64,000 bases of DNA from Agarophyton chilense (lineage: Eukaryota > Rhodophyta > Florideophyceae > Gracilariales > Gracilariaceae): NCBI GenBank assembly GCA_030374765.1, contig JARGXX010000088.1, positions 682,001 to 746,000 of the forward strand, given 5' to 3'. Under the pieces are notes generated by a model. It was not told the origin of the DNA. It did not search any database and saw nothing but the letters and a program-made list of their open reading frames with translations. The position numbers and the translations under genes were made by a program. How positions within the stretch are numbered: position 1 is the stretch's first letter; each line of letters begins with the position of its first letter. Shown here one piece after another: positions 40,369 to 52,168 of the stretch.

Positions 40369-41519
40369 CTTGTGTTTCCGTGCATTCTGAAGTATGGCAC
40401 GGAAGCTTACCTCTCTCGTTTGTGACACAATATGTCAGAAAAGTGATCACATGAAACACAGGGCACACGCTACAGCCTTTTCCGGAAACGTATTGGTGAT
40501 GCAGTAAGAAACGAGCATAATAAGGTTGTAGAACATAGATATGTGGCCTCTTACGCTGATCTTTAGATTCTAACCTGTAAAGTGTCCCTCATAGGTTCTC
40601 AACGTGCAGCGTGTTAAATGAGGAGCCTATACTTCTGCTCAAGAACTATCAGTGTTCAACGTCGTACATGTGCTTGGAGAGCAATGATGTACAGGGCTAT
40701 GTTGCGCTATCGTGCTGCTGGTGGCTATGACGACGAAGCTGTATCTAAAGGGTGTCGTTGTAAATTGATGAGTGCAGTATTGGAAATACCTAAAAACTTT
40801 TGTGGCAAGACAAACGTCAAGGCTACTACAAGCTGCACCAGGCATGATGTTGATCGCTCCCAGCTATTGGCTTTCTAGGATACCGGAGGGTTTGCTACTG
40901 GGCAAAGGGCACGATGGGTAACCTTACATAGTGTAGACGCTCAAAGACGCTACTGTACCGATTTCGAGTTGAGTTTCCGAGTGCATTTGTAGGTTCAAGC
41001 GCTGCACTTGAGCAAGGCGCCCATCTCTGCCGATACCCGACTCGCCTCTAACAGCCGCGTCTGGAGCAGCGCATTCGACAGCATCGCTCATACGGAGCCA
41101 GTGCCGCTTTCCCCTCTTTTGTTTTCCCTCGCCACCCTCCCGCCAGAGAGCATACTGCTCGCTCTGGCCACTTGGAAAACCATGCGGTAAGCAGCCCATG
41201 GAAGACGTAAGAAAGCCTCTGCATTGCAGAGTCTGCAACCAAGCCTTGAGCCGATTAAAATAATCTATCTTGTTATTTAAATTTTTCAGGACGTAGAGCG
41301 CACTTCAGATCACGTTGACCCTACTTGGACGCGTTGTATTTGGATTCATCCAGCAGCCCTTGAAGGTTGAAGAGCTGAGATAGTGGCAGGTTTCAGTAAA
41401 TCTCTGCGCAAACTGATAAGACTGTTAATTGTCTTTCTGACCAAAGAGTTGTATTCTGTGAAGGATTTCAAAAAGGATAAAGACTCTCTCAATTCGTGGC
41501 TTCATTGCTGGTAGTCTCG
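40369..41519. promoter_or_regulatory. Divergent region between TilS and thioredoxin y
   Basis: About 1.15 kb. An ATG-started frame of 86 codons (40618-40878, MRSLYFCSRTISVQRRTC) is Arg- and Cys-rich and resembles nothing. Otherwise nothing recognisable; both promoters must lie here. Confidence 0.3.
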
Positions 41520-42183
41520 ATGGCGTTCATTCCTCTAATCACCACCAGTTTTGTGTCTGGTTGGGCAACGTTACCCGAAAGAAACAAATCTTTCATTCGA
41601 CCTCGAGTTGCCCTTGCTCGCAAATCCCCGACCGCAGTGGCTTTCAAGGCCAGGGAGGTGTCCGCACAGGAATTGGAGAAAGTACTACAGGCAAACGAAC
41701 GTCCTCTTGTGGTTGACGCATTTGCAAGTATGTTTTACAGAGACAAACCTACTCCTGTCCGAATGCGATGAGCTCCATTCTGACGATTCTTTTTTCATAT
41801 GTTTATACCCATTGCGTTTTAGAATGGTGCGGTCCATGCCAGTATCTCATACCTCAACTTGACATTGTGGCGGATAAGTTTGGCGAACGCCTGGACATTG
41901 TCAAACTGGACACGGAACTATACCCGGATTTGGCCAGTGCCTTGATGATCAAGGGGTAAGCGAAATCATTTTCTAAAAAGTTTAAATGTAGTTTACTGTC
42001 GCACTCAAGAAGTTGCTAACCACATGTATGTTCAGCTTACCCACACTTTTCTTCATCAAAGACGGAAAATTGCAATATCGAATGGAAGGGGCTCTTGGAG
42101 CGCCTGAGTTGGAAAAGCTTATCGACTACATATTGTTCAATGGACCACCCCTTGATGCAGTTGAAAATGCCGAGACCAGCTAG
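41520..42183 (+). CDS. Plastid thioredoxin, y-type (three exons)
   Basis: Exons 41520-41727, 41823-41955 and 42036-42183 join to 162 residues. Intron 1 (95 bases, GTATGT, CTGAC, TTAG) restores VVDAFA|KWCGPC; intron 2 (80 bases, GTAAGC, CTAAC, TCAG) restores MIKG|LPTLFFIKDG. Residues 1-50 (MAFIPLITTSFVSGWATLPE, then RPRVALARKS) look like a plastid leader. The active site is WCGPC, and cis-Pro is in GLPTL. LDTELYPDLA and RMEGALGAPELEKLID match plant and algal thioredoxin y, which reduces plastid peroxiredoxins and methionine sulphoxide reductases. The frame starts at a GTG upstream; the ATG at 41520 is chosen. Its stop is 37 bases from that of UBA5. Confidence 0.92.
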
Positions 42184-42220
42184 ACACATACTACACTGAT
42201 GAATTTCGAGCACTGTTATG

Positions 42221-43327
42221 TCAAAGCCTTCTCAACTGCGCCATTAAATCGTTTAGATCAGCACCGCTATCTTTGACCTTGTCATCCTCAGCTACATTTT
42301 CGCCGCCTGTGTTTGCATCATACTGAAATCGCAATCCTGCCGTTAGCTTCGTGCCGTCACAATGAACATTTTGGTGCTTAGGTTCTTCTTCTTTGGTGTC
42401 ATCGTCTACCAATGAAATACCCCATTCATTTTCTGGATGCAATTCTTCTTCTTCGACCTCACCCGGCTCTTCATCCCCCTTCTCCTTCTCTTCTTTTTTC
42501 TCAACTTCTCTCATCTCCTCTTGTCGTCGGACGCACCACGAATCAGTACATGCTGGGTTCGGCCGTAAAGTCATAGATGGGAAATAGTCTTTCATAGCTG
42601 AGTAGCCAAGATAGTTCGACACATTTCCAAAATGCAGTAGATATTTGAGAGAGTTCTGAACCAACATGCCCGCCACCATGCCCATTGTTGTGGGTAACGA
42701 CGCGGCGCAAACCCCCTCCCGCTTCAAAGATCGCTCATCAATGTCTGACGCCACGACCAGAGGTGGTGCGCAGCTGAAACAAGCTAATTTTCCGGGCTGA
42801 ATCAGTTGAATGTGACCAGAGACCGCATCTTCGCTGACCCCACTCTCCATCCATGTCTGCGCGAGTTCATTGCAAGCTTCATTTATAGCATTTCGAGCGG
42901 CAAAGTTGTCGACGCATGAAAGGACCAGGTCAACCGAATTTCCATTCTTTCCTCCAGTTGAAATGCGCCCCATAAAGTGATCGAAGTTATCGAGAGATGT
43001 GATATCGTAGTTATAGGCTTCAAAGACAACATCAGGGTTGATTGCGAGAAGTGTATCACGAGCAGCATCTACCTTGCTCAGCCCAGATTGTTCTGGTCTG
43101 AAAAAAAGTCTGTTCATATTGGCGAGCTCAACATTGTCGTAATCGAAAAGAATAAGCTTTCCAATGCCGCATCTCGTAAGCATTTCTGCAGCGACTGAAC
43201 CCACGCCACCAATTCCGACCACAATCACGGACTTTTCGCGAATGGCCTCGTAGTTAGAAACAATTCCCATACGTTTTAGAGCCATCAGCCGAGAGTATGG
43301 ATTATCTGAGACAACGGTGGAGGACAT
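42221..43327 (-). CDS. UBA5: UFM1-activating E1 enzyme UBA5
   Basis: A 368-residue protein from an ATG. The adenylation domain has [34 protein letters not shown] and a Zn site with CFSCAPP and CTDSWC. The catalytic Cys lies in [17 protein letters not shown]. The C-terminal tail, after an acidic Glu/Lys stretch, keeps both known docking motifs: [11 protein letters not shown], matching the UFM1-interacting sequence of human UBA5, and [15 protein letters not shown], matching the UFC1-binding end. UBA5 activates UFM1 for ufmylation of ribosomal uL24 and ER targets. Keeping both tail motifs argues for a working UFM1 pathway in this organism. No intron is present. Confidence 0.96.
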   Translation of the reverse strand: MSSTVVSDNPYSRLMALKRMGIVSNYEAIREKSVIVVGIGGVGSVAAEMLTRCGIGKLILFDYDNVELANMNRLFFRPEQSGLSKVDAARDTLLAINPDVVFEAYNYDITSLDNFDHFMGRISTGGKNGNSVDLVLSCVDNFAARNAINEACNELAQTWMESGVSEDAVSGHIQLIQPGKLACFSCAPPLVVASDIDERSLKREGVCAASLPTTMGMVAGMLVQNSLKYLLHFGNVSNYLGYSAMKDYFPSMTLRPNPACTDSWCVRRQEEMREVEKKEEKEKGDEEPGEVEEEELHPENEWGISLVDDDTKEEEPKHQNVHCDGTKLTAGLRFQYDANTGGENVAEDDKVKDSGADLNDLMAQLRRL

Positions 43328-44311
43328 GATATTTATTCGTTGACGGGACGATTGCGGTCTGAGAGAATCGAGAAAGTGCGAGACCCGTTGTTTCTATCGT
43401 ACCAATAAAAGTTAGAGACTGAATATATTGCCATTGCTGAAAGTATTTGAGTCTATACAACGTACAGATTCTTGAGACAGATTTGCGTCCTCCGCCAGAT
43501 GGCGAACTTTGCCGATAAAGGATTCCATCTTTCACAACCGCGAGCCTGTAGGTTTCCAAACTTTATATGATAATGACCAAGTAGTAAATTAGTTAGCTCA
43601 TTAAAGCGTTCTTGTTCCTGAAACCAGCCGAAACGAGACGAACAATTATTTACTTTGAAGATTCAGTGACCCCTCTTGATATCCTGTTTTATCCTCTTTC
43701 TTAGACTTAGCCTTCAATCAAAACCGGCCTTTATAATACAGAGATGACACGTGGTGTATTTTAGCAAATCATCAATGGTTTTTTGCTGACAGAATACAGA
43801 TGCAGGAAGCACTCCTTGTTTCAACCGTTTCACGCTTCCTGCGCATCCAATAAAGATGTAGCTTCGTACTGAAGACGAAATATTTACCTTGAACTTCAAG
43901 GGGAAATACTTACCTGGAAATACTTACGATAAGTATTTCCTCTTCGGTAGCTTGAACCCTCCGAAAGTGAATTCCGACGAGTTGGTACATACTTGCACGG
44001 GCATTACGAACAAGGTCTATGGTAGATAGTATGTTCGATGGTCAAACATAACTTTTGATGCCTCGCCAAACCAAGTATACTTTTCCCTTCTCTTTGTTCG
44101 CATTGTCGCTATGCGTCCGACCTTCGCTACGATACGCCCACCGCTCGCGAAGCGCTTCCACGCATTCGGTCCGCTTCCTTACATTTCTAAATCTGGTTCC
44201 AATCCTTACATGCAGCGTCTCGGCATACCTACATCGCACTGTCGAACTTGACTACGTTCCCATCCGAAGCTGCCCGCGGCGGCCAAGCCTCCTCGCGCCC
44301 TTGCACACATA
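43328..44311. promoter_or_regulatory. Upstream region of UBA5 with a perfect hairpin
   Basis: At 43916-43940 GGAAATACTTA, CGA, TAAGTATTTCC forms a perfect 11-base-pair inverted repeat with a 3-base loop, and another copy of the left arm lies at 43902-43912. From 44111 a frame in phase with the broken hydrolase downstream (MRPTFATIRPPLAKRFHAFG) looks like a basic leader but is cut by a stop before 44312. Confidence 0.35.
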
Positions 44312-46955
44312 ATGAATCCGATTGCGTCCATCAAATGCCCGTTTGACGACCTCGACCCTGCCGAGCCGTTTATGTTCTGGGCCGCTGCAAATCTATCTTT
44401 CTCAGCAGCTAAGGTGCATACGGCCATACTCAGCTCCACAGATCCACTTTTGCTTGTGCCTACCACTGCGGATTCATTACATCGTGTTCAAACATGTTCT
44501 CCGGAAGCGTATGAGGACAACCGTGCCCTTCGTGTCTTGCGTTTTGAAGCGGAAAACTATCGCATGCCACTTCGCATTTCGGGGCACGGAAATACATCTT
44601 CGTTCCATGTGAATTACGAAAAGCCCCCGAATTTTGTTCACTCGCAGCCTCTCCTCCCTCTCAACCATACTTCGTTGCCAAATTTTCTCATCCGGTCAAA
44701 CCCATTCTCCTCGGCTTCGCTCGCTAGTAAAGAGTTGTCCATTGCGTTCCGTAACGCGTACCATGCACATTCCGCCACGCACGGCATAATCACTCTCGTC
44801 AAACCCCCGGAAGGTCTGTTTCTGCCTCGCCCCGTTTTAGTAGACCTGGCTCCACGCCAGTCGCGACCGATAAATGTTGAACTCTCTACGGATTCAAGTT
44901 TCCAGCCTCGGCCGGAAGATAATCCAAAGAACTCCCCACAATTCTAAACAACGCGTACACCATCAATGGCACCCGCGCACAGATCAACGTCCCACTAGCA
45001 CTCCGTTTGCTAAATTGGGGCGTTGACCGCGCCTACGTACTCACGTATACTGGCACAGATCGCTCGGTGCAAGCCTGTGCTGTTGTACCACCGGCCAGTC
45101 GATGCACGCATCCAAAGGGCTGCGTGCCGCTCCTGTCTACACATGGGGCTGGTGTCGACGCAACTGCATTAGCATGGACCGATTCATATCGTGCACAGAA
45201 CGGTAGCTGGGTTGTTCTGCCTACCTGTCGACGTCAGTACGGTAAGATTGGGAAGGGGCTCAGATGCGATCTGCAATGGTTGCGTTAGAGACGCTAGTGC
45301 GAGATATGCCTGGCGTGCCACAGGATGAACATTCGTTGTATGTAATGCGAAAGGGGGTATGGTTGCAAGCTGGGCATAGCATGGGCGGTCACGGTGCTCT
45401 GTCAATTGCATCGCATTATTCGGATAATATCGTCCGGCTTTGCCAGCAATGGCTTGGATGAGGTTGGAACGTTTTGGCGATGCTGGCGGCGAGGACTACA
45501 GCTTTTCCAATGTTGGTATACATGCTTTGCTTGAGGTCGGACGGGAGCAGTATGCAGCAAATTTATACCATGAGAATTTGTTGGGCATCCCGTTTTTGGC
45601 GCGCGTTGGATCTGATGGCGAAAACGTTCCTCGTAAGTAGTTCTCGGTCCCATGTTTCTATGTTTTCAATCATATATATCTGACATCTTGTATTTGGTGA
45701 GCTTTCCTGTAGCATCTGAATTACGAACATTCTGTCGACTGTTACGAGAAAACGAAATTTTTCGTAATATGACGGACAGCCATGTTAGCTTGGATGAAGT
45801 ACCCAACGAAGGGCATTGGTTTGACGGTGTTGTGGATGATGACGCTTTGCAGCCTTTTCTCGCAAAGCACCTCGCTGCGGAGTACAAACCGCGGCTTCCT
45901 TCTGCATTCTCTGTGGTGACGATAAACCCTGGGACCTCAGGATCTCGGGGTGGCTTGAGAATAAGACAACTGTTGACACCTGTATAGACTGGAAGGTTGG
46001 ACGTTGTTCGAGATGCGGATAGCTGGTAAATCAAGCCCAAGAATGTGAGACGCTTTTCCTATGCGTTTGTGGACATGATTTGCGAGCGTGCAATGCGCAT
46101 TTTCATAGCAGGGAAAGAATTCGATGTCAAGGACCAAAGCCTTGAGTTATGTCTCAGTAGCGAGGGTGTGTGGAAGGCCTGTCGCGCTGGCGTCAAGGGA
46201 GAGCGTGAAAGCGAACAGTACGGCCCACTTAGTCACATTTTGTTCGCGGATGTAGTTATTGTGTATCCTGCCGGCGACGAAGAACAGTTGGGTGAAGCGG
46301 TACACTATGCAAACGGTGTTTATGTACACGGGATTAACGCACAGGTCATGAGTGATAAGGTGGCAGTATCAGAAGGGGTACTGCATCGTTCGACAAGTGT
46401 GGTTATTTTTGGAGGACCGAACGTTAACGAGGCTGCAAGAGAATTTACAAGACCGCGATCTAAACTAAACGAGACGGGGTTGGGAGTGACGAACGTGATG
46501 GAAGCATTTGTACGCAGATTAATGGAATGACAAAATATTATGATGGTGAGGGAACTGGAGGGGTATATCTGGCTGAAGGGTTGGGCGGTGGGCTGGTGGC
46601 CGTCGCAAGTGGCGATGGACGGGATGGATTGCTGGCAGGGGCAGAATTACTGCCAAGGTCACCTACATCGAAGGCAGCGGAGTGGGCAGTGATTTCGATA
46701 GAACGAGGATGGAGATATCGGGGGCTGGGAGGGATGCGCGCTGCGGGCTACCTGGACTGGCGGTGGGAACTTGGAGGTGGTGCTGCAACGTACTTTGATG
46801 ACGGTGATAGCGCGGGGGATGGCGCCATATGTGTGGCAACAAATCAACGTGGGGGGTGGAGATCAGTGGTGGTGAACGGGTTGATTTTGGCGCTCGGGAT
46901 GGCACTCGGGATGGCACTCGGGATGCTTTGGAAGGGACAACAATGGGGGGTGTGA
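44312..46955 (+). pseudogene. Broken large alpha/beta-hydrolase-fold gene
   Basis: Successive plus-strand pieces in different frames read as one protein of about 850 residues. Pieces: 44312-44947 (MNPIASIKCPFDDL); one with NWGVDRAYVLTYTGTDRS; one with the nucleophile elbow GHSMGGHGALSIASHYSDN; one with RLERFG and GREQYAANLYHENLLG; one with SHVSLDEVPNEGHWFDGV, holding the catalytic His; and a C-terminal part with DGRDGLLAGAELLPRS. A proper intron remains at 45633-45712 (GTAAGT, CTGAC, GTAG). Frame changes occur near 44925-44947, 45240, 45435 and 46527, and in-frame stops stand at 45985 (TAG) and 46027 (TAA). The gene is thus dead, or the sequence has several errors; wording is otherwise well preserved, so decay is recent. 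The substrate is unknown. Confidence 0.75.
46892..46927 (+). repeat. Short tandem repeat inside the broken hydrolase
   Basis: CTCGGGATGGCA is repeated about three times, encoding ALGMALGMALGM near the C-terminus. It may be the footprint of slippage. Confidence 0.6.
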
Positions 46956-47568
46956 CTCGCGGGGAGAGGGAAGGTCGAAAGGGGCGCCGGAAGGGACGCG
47001 GGGTGATGAGCGTGATGGCGAATGTGCGGTAATGGTGGGCGCGGAGGGTACAGAGATAGACGGCGACAGTGAGGAGTGACAGTTTACGTGGCGCGTAAAA
47101 CCACTCTGACTTGTGTGGGAATGGTCGCTGTGAGATGCAATGGCAAAGCCAACGGTGCATTGCGCAGTGTGTCACCATAACGCGCGTGACGCTTGAGATA
47201 CGATCCCAACGAAAACATAACTGACTGCAAACACTGCTTTTGAAAGTGCATTCCGCAGCGTCGCAAGGCTTGTGGTGGATCTCATTTTCCTTCTTTCGCG
47301 ATACTCAATTGGCGCGCCAATATTATGCATTCCCATACTTCATACAGAGCAATACCCGTTTCATGAGCGACGTCCTCATTCAAAGGCTACACGCTGCGTC
47401 TCCTCGCGAAATGTACATACTTTCCCCCGCTTCAAGGATCCCCTCACTCTTTGCGAGCTCTTGACGACGTGATAAACTCCCGATCCTCCTATAAAAGCTT
47501 TTTCGTCGCTCTCACTCTCCTTTCACAGAATTTGACTGCTTGTCCGTGCTCCATACTTTGAAAGCAAC
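46956..47568. promoter_or_regulatory. Upstream region of the cysteine-rich gene, TATA box at 47490
   Basis: TATAAAAG (47490-47497) lies 72 bases before the ATG at 47569. The remainder shows no gene. Confidence 0.5.
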
Positions 47569-49434
47569 ATGACTTCTGTGTTCTTCGCGCTCCCAGTTCT
47601 TCTTTGTGCCTCATATGTCGCAGCCCAGACTACTTGCCAACCTGGCACAGCCGGGCGCCTCTGCAAGCCATGCCCTCCCGGTGAGTATGCCGAGCAACCC
47701 GCCCTTTTTTTCTGCCGGAAGTGCCCACGTGGTACATTCAGCACAGTGGAAGGCGCCAAGTCGCCGTCCGTATGTAAACCGTGTCCTGCCGGTTCTCGCA
47801 GTTTCTTAGGCAGTGATCGGTGTTTCCAATGCCCCCAAGGCACGTATTCATCCCGCGTCGGTGCCACCTTCTGTCAACGCTGCCCCCGTGGTACTTTCAG
47901 TCAGGCCATTGGGGCTAAGAATGTCAACGTTTGTAATCCGTGCCCCAAGGGTACTTCCAGCTTCTTTGGAGCGCGCTCATGCAATAGTTGTAATGCTGGA
48001 ACGTTTGCAGATTTTGCCAGCTCTGCTTCATGTAAAGGATGCCCTGCAGGCACCTTCTCTACCGCCATTCGCGCTCAATCGTCGTCGGTGTGCAAGTTGT
48101 GTCCAAAGGGCACTTTCAGTTTTCAGGGGCAATCAGACTGCAGACGCTGTATTCCTGGTCAATTCGCTGACCAGCCAGGCTCTCGCTTTTGCAAGAGATG
48201 TCCAGCTGGAACAATCAGTGTTACCGCTGGCGCCAAGTCGGTTGATGTTTGCCAGCCTTGCCCAAAAGGCACCTTCAGTTTCTCGGGTTCTACCAAATGC
48301 AGCCGCTGTAATGCTGGACAGTATGCTGATGTACCAGGATCAACGTCGTGCAAGCTGTGTCCTGCAGGAACATTTGGACTTGTTATCGGTGCAGTATCTT
48401 CGTTTGCATGCAGGCAGTGTCCAAAAGGAACCGCCAGTGGCCAGGGTTCGACAAAATGCGATGAGTGTAATCCGGGAACATACTCAGACCAACCTGGATC
48501 ACCTGCTTGCCGAGCATGTCCGGCTGGCACCAGGGGCATTATTGCCAGCGCACAATCTCCCGGAGCTTGCCGATCCTGCCCCTTGGGAACATTCAGTGCC
48601 CCGCGTTCTGTGAAATGTCATGACTGTCCCCAGGGGACGTACAGCTCCCGGCTTGGTGCCTCTAATTGTATCGGGTGTTCGAGCGGGACTTTCAGTGCCG
48701 CCGTCGGCGCTAAATCTCCCGCCACATGCAAACCATGTGCGAAAGGAACATTCAGCGATGTGCCATTTAGAGCAAATGGTGTGGCTGTCTGCTCAAAGTG
48801 TTACCCTGGTAAGTATGCAGATCAACCCGGAAGTCGCTTCTGTAAGAACTGTCCAGCGGGTACTTTCAGCACAGTGGCTGGAGCCATTTCAACGTTTGCG
48901 TGCAAATCCTGCCCGAAAGGAAGTTTCAGTCTCCAGGGAAGTACTAAATGTACAAAATGCAACGTGAATACATATGCCGATCAGCTGACTTCACAGCAGT
49001 GCAAAAATTGTCCGGCTGGAACGTTCAGCTTGACCATTGGTGCGCAGTCCGTTTCGGCTTGCAAGCCTTGTCCAAAGGGAACCACTCGCCTAGAGTATGT
49101 CTCAAGATGCACTCGTTGTAATGCTGGCTATTATGCGGATCAAAAAGGATCTAGGTTTTGCAAGAGCTGCCCCTCCGGTACATTCAGTACCGTGATCGGT
49201 GCAGTTTCTGTGGGAGCTTGCAAACCATGCCCGAGGGGAACGTTTAGTGGAACTGGTTCGACGTTATGTAGTCGCTGTGCACAGGGACAGTATGGTGCTC
49301 AACCAGGTTCATCCGCTTGCACATCATGCCGGGCAGGTACGTTTAGTATTGCCATCGGTGCTGTTTCAAGTGCTGTGTGCAAGCCTTGTCCAAACGGAAC
49401 TAGCAATACGGGGGGTAGCTCTCGCTGTTTCTAA
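47569..49434 (+). CDS. Secreted cysteine-rich tandem-repeat protein (ephrin-receptor/TNFR-like repeats)
   Basis: A 621-residue protein with a clear signal peptide (MTSVFFALPVLLCASYVAA, then QTTC). The rest is about 11 tandem units of some 53 residues, each of the form C-x2-C-x-PGxYADQPGSxxC, KxCPAGTFS, GAxSxxxCKPCPKGTFS. This is the GCC2/GCC3 ephrin-receptor-like Cys pattern, with evenly paired Cys in each unit. There is no membrane segment or GPI-type tail, so it is probably released or held in the cell wall. The repeats have diverged at residue level but keep glycine and cysteine spacing, so the array expanded long ago. A TATA box sits 72 bases upstream. A second open frame of 266 codons overlaps in another phase and is a by-product of the repeat. 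Confidence 0.9.
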   Translation: MTSVFFALPVLLCASYVAAQTTCQPGTAGRLCKPCPPGEYAEQPALFFCRKCPRGTFSTVEGAKSPSVCKPCPAGSRSFLGSDRCFQCPQGTYSSRVGATFCQRCPRGTFSQAIGAKNVNVCNPCPKGTSSFFGARSCNSCNAGTFADFASSASCKGCPAGTFSTAIRAQSSSVCKLCPKGTFSFQGQSDCRRCIPGQFADQPGSRFCKRCPAGTISVTAGAKSVDVCQPCPKGTFSFSGSTKCSRCNAGQYADVPGSTSCKLCPAGTFGLVIGAVSSFACRQCPKGTASGQGSTKCDECNPGTYSDQPGSPACRACPAGTRGIIASAQSPGACRSCPLGTFSAPRSVKCHDCPQGTYSSRLGASNCIGCSSGTFSAAVGAKSPATCKPCAKGTFSDVPFRANGVAVCSKCYPGKYADQPGSRFCKNCPAGTFSTVAGAISTFACKSCPKGSFSLQGSTKCTKCNVNTYADQLTSQQCKNCPAGTFSLTIGAQSVSACKPCPKGTTRLEYVSRCTRCNAGYYADQKGSRFCKSCPSGTFSTVIGAVSVGACKPCPRGTFSGTGSTLCSRCAQGQYGAQPGSSACTSCRAGTFSIAIGAVSSAVCKPCPNGTSNTGGSSRCF

Positions 49435-52168
49435 AAGTGTTCAGGATTACGACGTGTATTAATTGCACTTCGCCCTTGGTCAAGGCAGTGGAGACAACCG
49501 AAGGAGACGTGATATTGTCATTCTGTTCGGCACCGTTCTTCACGAAGACGACAATGGAGAGTACATTTATCTACCTTTTTAATGAGTACATTAGCTTCAT
49601 CATATTGTGGTATGGAATGCTTCTCCTCTATATATCTGTTTCTCAGCTTTAGATTCTCAATACAGAATCAGTTTTTTATGTGTTCTGTTGATATAATGAA
49701 GAACTATGTTCAGACCGAAAGCATTGCTGCACTTCAGGTTCTCTCCCTCGTCTAAAAGTGTATCCCCAGGTGTCCAGCGGAACTCTAACCGAGTGGATAC
49801 AGAAGTTTTTTCAAGATATGTTCTCACTAAAATTGGCAGGTCATTTTCTACCACTATCTTCAACCTTGGATCCATGACATTTGCAGCGACTTTGGCCTTC
49901 TGTGGGAAATGAAATATATGTTTCAAGGGTGCGTTGTCTTCTTATGATCCTCGAACCTTGTCGCGGACCGCGTCTCAAGGTACACAAACGGGAATGCTAT
50001 CCGAACGGCGCAGGAGTACAAAAGCTCGGCCCCGTTTCCTTGGCCAAAAAACAAGGACACCTTCGCCAAATCGGTGAGTGCTAGATTCCTAGCACTCAAC
50101 ATCGTTATCCTAAGGGGTGCCGACCGAGCGCGATGCGTGTAAATAGTCCGAAGAGCCAGCAAAAAGTAAAGAGAACACGAGAATGGACTTGCCAGTCTTT
50201 TCTCGCCTTTATTCTTCCTAGTCTACTAACGTTTTTCTCTTGAGTTGCCACACATTCGCGCAGTAGAGGCATCCCTGTAAATATTCTCAGTGATTTCATG
50301 CTCTTCGAGTATCTCTGTACGTAGTGCTCCATTGCGAAGCCTCCAAATCATTTCGGCCTCGGTTTTCCTTTGGTCCTCTGGTTGAAAGCTTTTTCGCCGC
50401 TGAAGTGTTTATCTTCCAATGCTCGAGAGAGTGGTTTAAAATGCACACATCGCACCACTCTGACTTCGTAAGGAGAAGGGCTGATAATACTGCAAACCTA
50501 TCAAGGTTTTTTGTGATTTCAAATGAATACTGCAATAACTCTTGCATCGAAGCGATTTGGAAAAGAGATAGTTCCGTTTATCTCAGATCGACGAAAGGCC
50601 AATAGCGAACTATGGTATACACCGCAGAGCAATACATTTGAATCGAAGGACGGGAAAAATCACGTATTGCAGATTAGCTAGGTCTGCTCAGCAGATATCG
50701 ATTAACGTTTCAAGACACACGAGTGTAGTGATGTCAGCTGCAGATGGATGTCACAAAGAGTTACGGTAACACATTATCCACCCGGTTCACTATAACGGAG
50801 CTGAAAGCATGAAACCTTGCGTAGAGGTGTGAGTTCAAAGAACTACCGCGACTGAGAGACCGCTGCCATGGAAGAAGCAGAGTCATCGACGCTCCCACCA
50901 ACCCCTCTGATCATCATAAAACAAGTCTGCTACAGATACGTTCACCATACAAAAAAGATACGAGCATTCACGAACGCCCCCAGAACCCGAATGCTCGTGT
51001 TTGTGAGAACTTTATTCCGTGACAGAAGGCATTTGTCTAAAAGAACAGTTTCTTCGCAACAGCTTCGAAATTATCAACGCAGTGCTCCTTGCTCCTATAG
51101 AAATGCATGGTCTTCAACTACTGTTGGCCGGGGTGTCTATCTTGTCCCGCGTTCAACTTGTGTCCGTTTTTGTTATCTTTTTCTCATCTATGACAGAAAA
51201 AGATCTAAATTACAAAAAAGGTGATCGTGAAGAGTCGCTTCTGAAAGAGGAGATGCCGCATTAACCGACCCCCGGCGGTGCTGAATATTATGCTATAATG
51301 GTGATCCAAGCTGGGCAGGACGCCCGTACTCCGGGAGCTTGATTACGTAACATCCCTTCTACCGACACCATACTTTTCGACCGTATCTGTCTGCAGAAGA
51401 TTTGTCATTTGCACCTCGTTTCAGCCAATACAGGAGCAATTTAGCTTGGATTTAGCTTCCTCGTAGCACTGTTCTACGAATGCTGCGTGCAATAACAGCG
51501 CACCAAACCCTTTTTGCATTATTCGAAAGCAAGCGAACTCTGCGTTGTAATCGCTGAGAAAACTGCTGACTACATATCTACTACTGCGATGGAATTAGCC
51601 AATACATCCCGACGAAATACGTTGGGGGCGACATATATCAGCTTTTGACGCTGTACTGGATTAGGCAATCCACGCAAAGGTCCTTGTTTATTTGAGGAGG
51701 CAGTAAGAACCATCATGGTAGTTTGCCTCCCGAATAGGAAGGAATGTCCGCAACAGGGGAGAAAAGACGAGCATCAACCTCAACTTGAAGATTTAATAAT
51801 TTGGAGACCATCAGGGGCACTCGGTGCGGTGAACATCATATCCTGATTTGATCTATTCGTCTCACAGCAACAAGTGTGCCGTATCTATTTTCGACCCCGG
51901 CTGGTGTTGAGATTTTGTTAACAATCGCATCGCACTGTCGTTCGATACTGAACACTATCTGCAATTTTTGACACAGGGATGTTTCGTTTGAACACACCCC
52001 TGACTATCAGAAATACACGAAGAAATACACCAAAGGTACCTGGCAAACAAGCTTCGAACAATTAGGATTAACAACAACATACATTGTGATTCTGGAAAGC
52101 GATGAAACTTCTTGTCAGGTTATAACTTCCGCAGTGACCACCTCCTAAACCAAGAATTAAGCTCAGCA
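49435..52168. other. Gene-poor stretch
   Basis: About 2.7 kb. A minus frame at 49657-49926 reads AKVAANVMDPRLKIVVENDL and LPILVRTYLEKTSVSTRLEF, which looks protein-like, but it starts at TTG and I cannot place it. An ATG frame at 50868-51224 (118 aa, MEEAESSTLPPTPLIIIK) is Arg-rich and unrecognised. Nothing else is supported. Confidence 0.35.

Noticed and set aside
43902-43945. ATACTTACCTGG, identical to the start of U1 snRNA
   Set aside because: Nothing downstream matches U1 stem-loops or an Sm site; the string belongs to a local hairpin. A similar ATACTTACC near 26876 also lacks U1 structure.
47813-48613. A 266-codon frame overlapping the cysteine-rich gene
   Set aside because: It is an out-of-phase shadow kept open by the repeat's base composition, with no signal peptide or conserved pattern.
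49657-49926. A protein-like minus frame (LPILVRTYLEKTSVS)
   Set aside because: It recalls the L51/S25 fold of NDUFA2 only vaguely, starts at TTG and lacks the rest of that family's pattern.
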